A DNA stretch of 8,635 nt from UBA9676 sp035532275. Lineage in GTDB: Bacteria; Actinomycetota; Actinomycetes; Streptosporangiales; Streptosporangiaceae. Positions 1 to 6,765 of this stretch are shown in pieces. Below the pieces are notes generated by a model that was not told where the DNA came from, made no database searches, and was given only the letters and a program-made list of their open reading frames with translations. Both the position numbers and the translations under genes were made by a program. Position 1 is the stretch's first letter, and every line of letters begins with the position of its first letter. The stretch covers positions 1 to 8,635 of the forward strand of contig DATKRG010000244.1 in the NCBI GenBank assembly GCA_035532275.1, in the 5' to 3' direction.

Positions 1-86
1 AGGGGCGCGGCACATGCCTGACGCGGTGGTGGCTCGTCCTGGCCGGAGCCGCCACCGCTGGCGCGGCGTTTGCTCGCGGCCGCCTG

Positions 87-106
87 TTAGCGCACGTTGC
101 GCCTAA
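87..106. promoter_or_regulatory. Operator-like inverted repeat overlapping promoter
   Basis: An imperfect palindrome: TTAGCGCA, a CGT centre, then TGCG-C-CTAA. The inner arms GCGCA (90-94) and TGCGC (98-102) are perfect, and the outer TTAG/CTAA arms pair if one base is bulged. It lies directly upstream of, and partly overlaps, the TAAAAT box at 104-109, where a repressor could block RNA polymerase. The symmetry is seen in the sequence; the operator role is inferred, and no regulator gene lies in the window. Confidence 0.4.
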
Positions 107-109
107 AAT
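104..109 (+). promoter_or_regulatory. -10 box of a probable leaderless promoter
   Basis: TAAAAT fits the actinobacterial TANNNT -10 pattern. A transcription start seven bases after its last base would fall at 116, the first base of the GTG start of the downstream gene. No Shine-Dalgarno lies before that GTG, which agrees with a leaderless transcript. No convincing -35 is visible; many leaderless actinobacterial promoters lack a clear one. Confidence 0.55.
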
Positions 110-115
110 GGCCAG

Positions 116-787
116 GTGGCTGATATCCGTAGCTGCGAGCAATGCGGCACACTGTTCGCGCCGCGCCGCGAGCATGCCCGGTTCTGCTCTGCCCGCTGCC
201 GGGTCGAATGGAACCGCCAGACGATGGGTGATGCGTCGGCCGGGGCGAGCGCGCTGCTGTGGTCCATCGCCGCGATGGGCGATACGGCGCACCGGCTTCC
301 CCAGGTGAACGCGGAGGACCGGCCACGGGCGTTCGCCATGATCGGCGAGGCCGTGTGGTGGGTCACGATCGTCGACGCCACGCTGGTGCGTTATCACCCG
401 AAGACATACGACGCCGTGATGGGGGACCGGAGCCCGGCAGAGCGGCGGCTGATCGAGGACACCCTGGCCGGCCTGCGTTTCGTCCGCAATCGCATCGCCC
501 ACGAAACCGATCCTGCTGACCTCGTCGAACCCGGCGCGCCCGGCCCCCAGCCCGGCACCGGCGGCGGGGCTGTCGCCGGCTGGAGGTGGAAGCCGCTGCC
601 GGAGCCGGCGCTCGCCCTGCTTCCACCGCGCGGGCAGGCATGGGAGCTGACCCGGTACCGGGCTTACCAGGCTCAGCTGGCAGGCCACACCGTCGGGGAG
701 ACCTTCGAGCGGGCCGCGGAGTTCCTCAACCTGACTGCCGCGCACGTACCCCCGGCCACAGCTGTCAGCACGCACGCCACCCGCTGA
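116..787 (+). CDS. Zinc-ribbon protein with HEPN-like RNxxxH motif, function unknown
   Basis: A 223-residue soluble protein with no signal peptide or membrane segment. The N-terminus carries a four-cysteine motif, C7-x2-C10-x13-C24-x3-C28 (ending FCSARCRVEWN), typical of a small zinc ribbon. A mainly helical stretch (about 40-132) ends in R124-N125-R126-I127-A128-H129, which matches the Rx4-6H signature of HEPN domains, many of which are RNases or RNA-binding modules. A Gly/Pro-rich linker (about 133-152) leads to a C-terminal block with W/Y-rich and AYQAQLAGHTVGETF-type sequence (about 155-208). The GTG start is chosen because it precedes the first zinc cysteine by six codons and lies at the predicted transcription start; an out-of-frame ATG at 108 gives only a 66-codon shadow. 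It stands alone and converges with the Hyf-like operon, so context gives no function. The zinc ribbon is well supported. HEPN membership rests on one motif, and RNase activity is only a possibility. Confidence 0.8.
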   Translation: MADIRSCEQCGTLFAPRREHARFCSARCRVEWNRQTMGDASAGASALLWSIAAMGDTAHRLPQVNAEDRPRAFAMIGEAVWWVTIVDATLVRYHPKTYDAVMGDRSPAERRLIEDTLAGLRFVRNRIAHETDPADLVEPGAPGPQPGTGGGAVAGWRWKPLPEPALALLPPRGQAWELTRYRAYQAQLAGHTVGETFERAAEFLNLTAAHVPPATAVSTHATR

Positions 788-803
788 CAGGGCCGCATGC
801 CCC

Positions 804-827
804 CGGGGCGCTGCCGGCCTCGCCCCG
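804..827. terminator. GC-rich hairpin between convergent genes
   Basis: CGGGGCG (804-810) and CGCCCCG (821-827) form a 7-bp stem around a 10-nt loop that itself contains GCCGGC. It lies in the 66-bp gap between two convergent stop codons (787 on +, 854 on -). There is no T-tract on either side, so this would be a U-less, actinobacterial-type terminator acting in either direction. The stem is seen; the termination role is inferred from position. Confidence 0.4.
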
Positions 828-846
828 CGGCCCCGCGGCCCCGCGG
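823..846. repeat. Three perfect tandem copies of CCCCGCGG
   Basis: The 8-bp unit CCCCGCGG occurs three times head to tail (823-830, 831-838, 839-846), followed by a decayed fourth start (CCCA). Each unit contains the palindrome CCGCGG. The array ends 7 bp before the stop codon of the minus-strand hyfB-like gene (854-856) and overlaps one arm of the hairpin at 804-827. It may be slippage-prone, or may add alternative stems to the terminator region. Confidence 0.8.
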
Positions 847-853
847 CCCAGGG

Positions 854-2950
854 TCAGGCGAGTGCGGTGACCAGGGCCAGCAGGGCCACCAGCGCGATCA
901 GCATGTAGGCCAGGTAGGCGTCGAGCCGCCCGGACTGCAGCCGCTTGGCCACCCGCACCACAGCCATGACCGGGCGCAGCACGGGCCGGTACAGGTAGGC
1001 CTCCACCACTTCGATCACATCGGAGGTGTAGCCGAGCCGCGGCCCGGCTCGTCCCGGCGTCCCGGCCCCCGGCTCCGGGCCGGGCGGGACGGCTAGGGGA
1101 CGCAGCTCCGCCTGCGTATGCAGGACGGTGGCCAGGACCCGGCGGGTCGGGTTGGCGAAGCCGGTCGCCGTGTAGCAGTCCGCCCCTTCCACGCCCGCGG
1201 TGGCGCTGCGCCATGCGGGCACCCGCCGGACCCGGGTCAGCCGGGTCCCGCTCACCAGCCGCGCGAAGACCAGCACCAGGAGGGCCAGCAGCGGCATCAT
1301 CACCCACAGCCACGACGGCGAGAGGATCGAGAAACCGCCGAACACCGGCTGCACCACCCACGGCGACTTCAGCGCGCCGGAGGTCACCGGCGTCGGCACC
1401 ACCGGGGCCAGCCCGGCCGCCACCATCCGGATCACCAGCGGCAGCGCGGCGGCGGTGGCCAGGCACGCGGCGGACAGCATCACGATCGCGACACGCCCGA
1501 GCCAGCCGTAATCCGCCCGGCCGTCCGCTCCCGTCCCCGGCCCGTCCGGGCGGGGCGCGGCTGGCGGGCCGAGCACCACCAGCCCGGTCAGCCGGACGAA
1601 CGTCACTCCCGCGAAACCCACCGTCAGCGCGACCGCCGCCCCGGCCAGTGCGAGCACCAGCCGGAACCCGAGACCGGGTATCCGGAACTGCTGCATCAGT
1701 GCCTCCAGCAGGAACCATTCGGAGGCGAACCCGGCGGTGAGCGGCAGCCCGGCGAGCGTGAGCGAGCCGATGGCGAGCCCGGTCCCGCTCCAGGGCAGCC
1801 GCCGGGCCGAGCCCCGCAGCGCGTCCAGGTCGTCGTCCCCGGGCGACTCCAGGCCGACAGACCCGCGCGGCGCGATGACCGCGCTGGTGGTGAACAGCAG
1901 TGACTTGGCTGCCGTGTGCGCGATGATCTGCAGCGTGGCCGCGAGCAGCCCGGCCGCGGCGAGCAGCTCGTTGCGCGTGGCCACGCCCGTGAGCGCGACC
2001 CCGTATCCGGCCAGGATGAGGCCGCTGTTCTCCACGCTGGAGTAGGCGATCACCCGCTGCAGCCCGGGCTGCACGGCCGCGTGCGCGATCCCGAGCAGCG
2101 CGGTCAGCCCGGCCAGCACGAGCAGCAGCCCGGTCAGCCAGGCGGGCGGGGCGCCGAGCAGGGCCAGGGTGCGCCACAGGCCGTAGAAACCGACGTTGAC
2201 CGCGACCCCGGCCATGATCGCCCGCGCTGGCCCGGGCGCGGCCGCGTACCCGCGCGGCAGCCACACCTGGAACGGGACCAGCCCGACCTTGACCGCGAAC
2301 CCGGCCATGAGCAGCGCCTGGGCGGTGGCGCGGGCCACTCCGCCGGGCACGTGAGCGAACGAGGCCAGATCCAGCGAGCCGGACCGCACCGCCAGCAGCA
2401 GCAGGCCCACCAGCAGTGCCGCCCCGCTGACCTTGCCGAACACCAGCGTGACCAGGGCCCCGCCGGGACGCCCCGGCCGTCCCCGCTCGAAACCGGCCAT
2501 CAGGTAGAACCCGATCGTCACGATCTCCCACGCCAGCAGCACCGTGAACGCGTCCACCGCCGTCATCACGGCAGCGACCGCCCCCAGGGTGAGCGCGCAG
2601 CTGGCGGCCAGGCCGCGCCTGCCCACCGAGCCCGGCCGGGCCGCCCACCCGGCCATGGCCAGCGACACCGGGACGGCCGCGCCGAACGCGATCACCAGGA
2701 ACAGCCCGGACAGCCGGTCAGCGGTCAGCCCGGCGGTGCCCGGCCCGAGCCAGCCCGCTATCGCCAGCCGCGCCGGGTGGCCGGCCAGTGCGCCGGCCCC
2801 GGCCACCGCCAGGCAGGCCGACCCGGCCGCGCCCACCAGGTAGGGCACACTGCGCAGGCGCGCCCAGCGCGCCCCCACCGCCAGGTCCAGCACTCCGGCG
2901 GCGGCCAGCACACCGAGCCCGGCCGCGAGGACAGCCCCGAACGCGGTCAC
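854..2950 (-). CDS. hyfB: HyfB-like proton-translocating membrane subunit (NuoL/M/N family)
   Basis: A 698-residue, very hydrophobic antiporter-type subunit of a complex-I-like or group 4 hydrogenase-like enzyme; in this family it moves H+ (or Na+) across the membrane. The key polar residues of the channel are present: E142 in the TM5-type helix (LLAWEIVTIGF), K221 in the TM7-type helix (AVKVGLVPFQVWLP) and K349 (AHTAAKSLLF), plus the AYSSVEN signature near 302-308. After the core is a HyfB-type extension with the ANPTRR segment and a last helix beginning LQSGRLDAYLAYML. The GTG start at 2950 overlaps the stop of the upstream small-subunit gene (GTGA) and has a GGGGGAAG Shine-Dalgarno. An open extension of 53 codons further upstream lies inside that gene and has an Arg-rich, non-membrane composition, so it is rejected. 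Last gene of the operon; HyfB comes early in E. coli hyf. It resembles M. tuberculosis Rv0083. Confidence 0.93.
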   Translation of the reverse strand: MTAFGAVLAAGLGVLAAAGVLDLAVGARWARLRSVPYLVGAAGSACLAVAGAGALAGHPARLAIAGWLGPGTAGLTADRLSGLFLVIAFGAAVPVSLAMAGWAARPGSVGRRGLAASCALTLGAVAAVMTAVDAFTVLLAWEIVTIGFYLMAGFERGRPGRPGGALVTLVFGKVSGAALLVGLLLLAVRSGSLDLASFAHVPGGVARATAQALLMAGFAVKVGLVPFQVWLPRGYAAAPGPARAIMAGVAVNVGFYGLWRTLALLGAPPAWLTGLLLVLAGLTALLGIAHAAVQPGLQRVIAYSSVENSGLILAGYGVALTGVATRNELLAAAGLLAATLQIIAHTAAKSLLFTTSAVIAPRGSVGLESPGDDDLDALRGSARRLPWSGTGLAIGSLTLAGLPLTAGFASEWFLLEALMQQFRIPGLGFRLVLALAGAAVALTVGFAGVTFVRLTGLVVLGPPAAPRPDGPGTGADGRADYGWLGRVAIVMLSAACLATAAALPLVIRMVAAGLAPVVPTPVTSGALKSPWVVQPVFGGFSILSPSWLWVMMPLLALLVLVFARLVSGTRLTRVRRVPAWRSATAGVEGADCYTATGFANPTRRVLATVLHTQAELRPLAVPPGPEPGAGTPGRAGPRLGYTSDVIEVVEAYLYRPVLRPVMAVVRVAKRLQSGRLDAYLAYMLIALVALLALVTALA

Positions 2951-3732
2951 CGCTTCCCCCCGTCCCCGAGCTGGCCGAGCGCGCTCAGCAGGGCATGCAG
3001 GATGCTGAACGGAGGCGGTGGCGACCCGGGCAGCCACACATCCACCCCGATCACGGTGCCGATCCCATCCGATGTCGCGTAGGAGCCGGCCAGCAGGCCA
3101 CCGCCACACGCGTCGGTGCCGACGGCGATGACGACCTTCGGGTCGGGCATGCCGTCATAGGTGCGGCGCAAGGGTTCAGCCATCCCGTGCGCCCCAGCCC
3201 CGGTCACCAGCAGCACGTCCGCGTGGCGAGGGCTGGCGGTGAAGAAGATGCCGAGCCGGTGGATGTCATACACCGGGTTGAGCAGGGCGGAGATCTCCTG
3301 CTCCTCGGCCCCGTCCGAGCCCGCGTCCACGTGCCGCAGATGCACCGAGCGCCGCAGCGCGGCCGTCCTGGCGCGCAAAGCGGCCCTGACCGCCGCGAGG
3401 CCCTGCTCTGTCTCGCCGGTCTCCGGCACGACCAGCCCGTCCCGGGTCAGCGCCGCACCGCCCGGGCCGCGCGACCAGCCGAACACATCGGGACGCGCGC
3501 GCACGCAGTGCCCGCACAGGATGCAGCGTCCCTGGTCGAGCCGGGCAGAGCCATCCGGTTGGCTGCCGATGGCGCCGGTGGGGCACAGGAGCGCCAGGTC
3601 CGCGGTCCCGGCCGGACGCGGGTCGAGGACCGTCGCCGGCCCACGCCAGCCGTCCGCGTACGGATCGGGCCGGGCCGGCCACCGGGTGGTGACAACCCCA
3701 TTGCGCAGCCCGCGCAGCACCCACGGGCTCAC
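2947..3732 (-). CDS. hyfI: Fused ferredoxin + HyfI/NuoB-like small subunit, proximal cluster ligands lost
   Basis: A 261-residue electron-transfer subunit made of two parts that are separate HycF/HyfH-type and HycG/HyfI-type proteins in E. coli. The N-terminal part (about 1-105) has a ferredoxin site: C50 (CPTGAI), then C70, C73 and C76 (CILCGHC). C50 with C70/C73/C76 makes one complete [4Fe-4S] site; the other cluster of a two-cluster ferredoxin is absent, and the usual last cysteine is R80. The C-terminal part (about 130-255) has clear NuoB-family landmarks: VDAGS, LNPVYDIHRLGI, SPRHADVLLVTGA (167-179), DPKVVIAVG and DVWLPGSPP. All four canonical ligands of the proximal cluster are replaced (CNGC by D140-G-A-E143, the third by D197, and PGCPP by PGS227PP). 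C199 lies two residues from the third site. The GTG start is set by a GAGGTGA Shine-Dalgarno, 13 nt after hyfG. The fold assignment is secure; loss of the cluster is inferred from the ligands. Confidence 0.9.
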   Translation of the reverse strand: MSPWVLRGLRNGVVTTRWPARPDPYADGWRGPATVLDPRPAGTADLALLCPTGAIGSQPDGSARLDQGRCILCGHCVRARPDVFGWSRGPGGAALTRDGLVVPETGETEQGLAAVRAALRARTAALRRSVHLRHVDAGSDGAEEQEISALLNPVYDIHRLGIFFTASPRHADVLLVTGAGAHGMAEPLRRTYDGMPDPKVVIAVGTDACGGGLLAGSYATSDGIGTVIGVDVWLPGSPPPPFSILHALLSALGQLGDGGKR

Positions 3733-3736
3733 GGTG

Positions 3737-3743
3737 TCACCTC
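3737..3743 (-). promoter_or_regulatory. Shine-Dalgarno of the ferredoxin/HyfI fusion gene
   Basis: GAGGTGA, four bases before the GTG at 3732, lies in the 13-nt gap after the hyfG stop. It fixes the start of the fusion gene and shows that this gene has its own ribosome entry, whereas most of its neighbours overlap. Confidence 0.7.
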
Positions 3744-3745
3744 AT

Positions 3746-5260
3746 TCACAGGGCCACCCCCGCGATGGACAGGCCGAAGCTGGCTTCGATGAACGGGAAG
3801 TCGGTGAGGATGTCGCCGGCGAAGACCTCGTGGAACAGCACCAGGTTGTGGAACGAGGCGCTGCGCGGGCGGCAGCGGGTCAGGTGCCCGTCCTGCACGC
3901 GGACGTCGTAGAGGACCTCGCCCTGCGGTGCTTCCGCCCAGCCGGTCGCGCGGCCGTCAGCCACGTCGCATTCGGCCCGCAGCGGGCCCTCGCCGGCGTC
4001 GGCCAGTTCGCCGGCGGCCTGGCGGAGCAGGTGGAACGACTGGCTGACCTCGTCCCAGCGGACCCGGAGCCGGGCCAGGGCGTCGCCTCCCCCGTGGCGG
4101 CCCGGGTCGCCGGGGCCCAGCGCCGGGTAGGCGTCGTAGGGGCGGGCCAGGCGGGCGTCGTCGCTGAAGCCGGACGCCTTGCCGACCGGGCCGAGCGCGC
4201 CGTGCTCGCGGGCGCGTTCGGGACGGAGCGGGCCGGTGCGGCGGAGCCGGTCCAGGAATGACGCGGTGCCCATCAGGACCCGCGCGTCGGCGGTGACCGC
4301 CTTCTCCAGCCGGCCGATCTGCGCCAGGAAGTCCGCGCCGCTGACCCCCGGCAGCGCGCTGACCCCGCCGGGGACCACCACGCCGCGCCCGAACCTGCTC
4401 CCGCACATGTGGCTGACCAGCCGCATCACCCGCTCCTTGTGCGTCCCGAAGCGGGCGGTGGCGACCGCGAGGCCCGCCGCGTCGGTGAGCCTGGTGGCGG
4501 CGTCCAGGTGGCTGGCGATCCGTTCCAGTTCCGCGTGCAGCACCCGGACCAGGGCGGCGGGCCACGGTATCCGCGCACCGGCGATCTGCTCGATGGCGTG
4601 GCAGTACGCGAGCGCGTGCGCCACCGACGCCACACCTTCGGTGCGCTCGGCGAGCAGCACGCCGCCGGCGGCAGGCATGCCCTCGAACCGTTTCTCGATC
4701 CCGCGGTGCTTGTAGAACACCCGCATGTTCAGGTGCGGGATGTCCTCGCCGGGCGTCTCCACCAGGTACTCGATGGACTCCATCACCCCGGACCGGACCG
4801 GGCCGTGCGGGATGGTGAACATGCCCGCACCCATGACGTGACGCGGGACCGAATGCTCGTCGGGCCAGATCCCGGCCGGCTCGGGGCCCGGGGTGCCCGG
4901 CCGTGGCCGGGGCTGCTGGTCGTCGTGCAGCGGCAGGATCAGCGGCTCCAGCCGGGGATGACCGGCCGGCACGATCCCGAACAGATCGTGGATCTCCCGC
5001 TCGTACCAGAAGGCCGCGCCCTGCCCGGGGGTCAGTGCCGGGTACGAGCTCGCGCCTGGCGGGAGGACCGTCTCGTGCGTGGTGATCCCCCCGGTTCCGG
5101 CCAGGTGGGCCGACAGCACCAGGCCCTCGGGCCGCTGGGTGGCCATCAGCCCGGCGAACCGCTCCCCAGCCCTGCTGGCAAGGGTCTCCCAGAGTTCGGT
5201 GACGCTGCCGGCCACGCTCACCGGGCCCGCGCTCGCCCCGGCCGCGGCTGGCGGGTTCAC
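3746..5260 (-). CDS. hyfG: HyfG/HycE-like large subunit (NuoC+NuoD fusion) lacking all NiFe cysteines
   Basis: A 504-residue soluble subunit facing the cytoplasm. Residues about 20-112 are a NuoC/30-kDa domain with the signature YEREIHDLFGIVPAGHP (86-102). After a Pro-rich linker, residues about 145-504 are the NuoD/[NiFe]-hydrogenase large-subunit fold, with VFYKHRGIEKRFEG (181-194) conserved. The proximal NiFe motif RxCGxCxxxH reads R206-T-E208-G-V-A211-S-V-A-H215: R, G and H remain, but both cysteines are Glu and Ala. The C-terminal DPCxxCxxR motif reads G496-L-S498-I-A-G501-V-A-L504, and the protein stops exactly there with no cleavable tail. It therefore cannot hold the NiFe centre. Such subunits occur in Ehr-type complexes and in complex I itself. 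The GTG start overlaps the hyfF stop (GTGA) with GGGGG five bases upstream. It resembles M. tuberculosis Rv0087 in size. Substrate unknown. Confidence 0.94.
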   Translation of the reverse strand: MNPPAAAGASAGPVSVAGSVTELWETLASRAGERFAGLMATQRPEGLVLSAHLAGTGGITTHETVLPPGASSYPALTPGQGAAFWYEREIHDLFGIVPAGHPRLEPLILPLHDDQQPRPRPGTPGPEPAGIWPDEHSVPRHVMGAGMFTIPHGPVRSGVMESIEYLVETPGEDIPHLNMRVFYKHRGIEKRFEGMPAAGGVLLAERTEGVASVAHALAYCHAIEQIAGARIPWPAALVRVLHAELERIASHLDAATRLTDAAGLAVATARFGTHKERVMRLVSHMCGSRFGRGVVVPGGVSALPGVSGADFLAQIGRLEKAVTADARVLMGTASFLDRLRRTGPLRPERAREHGALGPVGKASGFSDDARLARPYDAYPALGPGDPGRHGGGDALARLRVRWDEVSQSFHLLRQAAGELADAGEGPLRAECDVADGRATGWAEAPQGEVLYDVRVQDGHLTRCRPRSASFHNLVLFHEVFAGDILTDFPFIEASFGLSIAGVAL

Positions 5261-6762
5261 GCGATCCCCCGCAAGGCGGCAACGGCGCGGCCCATCAGCC
5301 CGGTCAGGTCAGCCGGCGGGTGCAGCCCGAGCACCAGGAGCGCGGCGAGGCCTATCACGACGGGCACCACCATCCACGCGCTGGGCTCGCCGCGGGCCAG
5401 CACTGGCGTGCCGGGCGCCTGCAGCCGGGAATCAAGCCGGGGCTGGCGCCGTGGCGTCAGGAGCATGGTGTTGGTGGCCACCGACAGCCCGAAGAAGGCG
5501 ATCGTGACCAGCACCACCAGGATCGCGGTGACCGCGTTCCCGGACGTGGCCAGGCCGCCGGTGACGATCTCGAACTCGCTGCGGAAGATGCCGAACGGTG
5601 GCATCGCCGACAGGGCCAGGATCGCGGCGAGGAACAGCGGCCCGCTCCACGGCAGCAGGTCCAGGCCGCCGGTAACCGCGGAGATCCGCTTGCTGCCGAA
5701 CTTGCGGACCAGCACACCCGCGCCCATGAACGCGTTGCCCTTGGCGGCGGCGTGCGCCAGGACGTGCAGCAGCACCCCGGCCAGCGCGATCGGGGCGCCG
5801 AAGCTCACCCCGATCGCCAGGATGCCCATGTGCTCCACGCTGGAGTAGGCCAGCAGCCGCTTGTAGTCCCGCTGGTCGAGCAGGTACAGGGCGGCCAGCA
5901 GCAGCGAGGCCACCCCGAACACCAGCAGCACGTCCCGGGGGAAGCGCGGGCCGAGCGCGGCCTGCGCGAGCTGGTAGAAGCGCAGGATCGCGTAGAAGCT
6001 GACCGCGAGCAGCGAGCCCGACAGCAGCGCCGACACCGGGGTCGGGGCCTCCGAATGGGCGTCCGGCAGCCAGGTGTGCACCGGGAACAGCCCCACCTTG
6101 GTGCCGAAGCCCAGCACGGCCAGCACGAACGCCAGCCTGATCGCGGTGTGCGGCAGCCGTGCGGCCACGGTCAGCAGCGGGCCGAACGCCAGGTTGTACC
6201 CGGGTCCCAGCACCCGGGCGCCGGCGTAGTAGGCGAAGATCGTGCCCAGCAGGGCGATGGCCAGGCCGGCCGAGGCGAGCAGGACGTACTTCCAGGCGGC
6301 CTCGGCGGCGCCTTCGGTACCCTCCAGCGCGACCAGCAGGGCCGACACGATCGTGGTCACCTCGATCGCGACCCACAGCAGCGCCAGGTTGCCCATCAGC
6401 GGGGCGGCCAGCATCGACCACGCGAACAGGTTCAGCCCGGCCCAGAAGCGGCGGGTGTAGCGCCGGCCGGCCGGCCCGCCGTGACCGGTGGCGGTGTTCA
6501 GGTAGCCGATCGAGTACACCGCGACGCACGCGTACAAGAAGGCGGTGGCGAGCAGGAACACCACGCTGAGCGCGTCGACCCGGGCGAAGCCCAGCCAGCT
6601 GAGGTCGCGGTGGGAGGCGCCCGGGATCAGGGCGATGACCAGCGCGAAACTGGCGATCCCCGACGCCGCGGAGACCAGGCCCGCGATCCGTCCCGGCAGC
6701 CAGAGGCAGGCGATGCCAGCGCAGGCTGGGACGCACAGCAGCGCGATGACGGCGATGGTCAT
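5257..6762 (-). CDS. hyfF: HyfF-like proton-translocating membrane subunit (NuoL/M/N family)
   Basis: A 501-residue polytopic membrane protein (about 14 hydrophobic helices), the second antiporter-type subunit of the complex. Channel residues are intact: E134 (LLWVAIEVTTI), K222 (GFGTKVGLFPVHTWLPDAH, 218-236) and K341 (AHAAAKGNAFM). The family signature AYSSVEHMG spans 305-313, and SAMPPFGIFRSEF marks a late helix. Strict conservation of these residues suggests that ion pumping is still selected for, unlike the redox centres of the partner subunits. The ATG lies 3 nt after the hyfE stop with GGGGG six bases upstream, and the stop overlaps the hyfG start. Length and family match HyfF and M. 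tuberculosis Rv0086 (hycQ, about 490 residues). A third antiporter-type subunit (HyfD) is not present between hyfC and hyfE. Confidence 0.94.
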   Translation of the reverse strand: MTIAVIALLCVPACAGIACLWLPGRIAGLVSAASGIASFALVIALIPGASHRDLSWLGFARVDALSVVFLLATAFLYACVAVYSIGYLNTATGHGGPAGRRYTRRFWAGLNLFAWSMLAAPLMGNLALLWVAIEVTTIVSALLVALEGTEGAAEAAWKYVLLASAGLAIALLGTIFAYYAGARVLGPGYNLAFGPLLTVAARLPHTAIRLAFVLAVLGFGTKVGLFPVHTWLPDAHSEAPTPVSALLSGSLLAVSFYAILRFYQLAQAALGPRFPRDVLLVFGVASLLLAALYLLDQRDYKRLLAYSSVEHMGILAIGVSFGAPIALAGVLLHVLAHAAAKGNAFMGAGVLVRKFGSKRISAVTGGLDLLPWSGPLFLAAILALSAMPPFGIFRSEFEIVTGGLATSGNAVTAILVVLVTIAFFGLSVATNTMLLTPRRQPRLDSRLQAPGTPVLARGEPSAWMVVPVVIGLAALLVLGLHPPADLTGLMGRAVAALRGIA

Positions 6763-6765
6763 GGC

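Noticed and set aside
1..106. Possible C-terminal end of an upstream plus-strand gene (open frame from 2 to the TAA at 104-106)
   Set aside because: Too short, Arg-rich, with no recognisable motif; its stop falls inside the predicted -10 box of the next gene.
788..853. CRISPR-like array
   Set aside because: The repeats are 8 bp with no spacers, so this is a simple tandem repeat.
2951..3109. 53-codon N-terminal extension of the hyfB-like gene
   Set aside because: It overlaps the ferredoxin/HyfI gene, is Arg-rich and not membrane-like, and the GTG at 2950 has a ribosome site and the usual 4-nt overlap.
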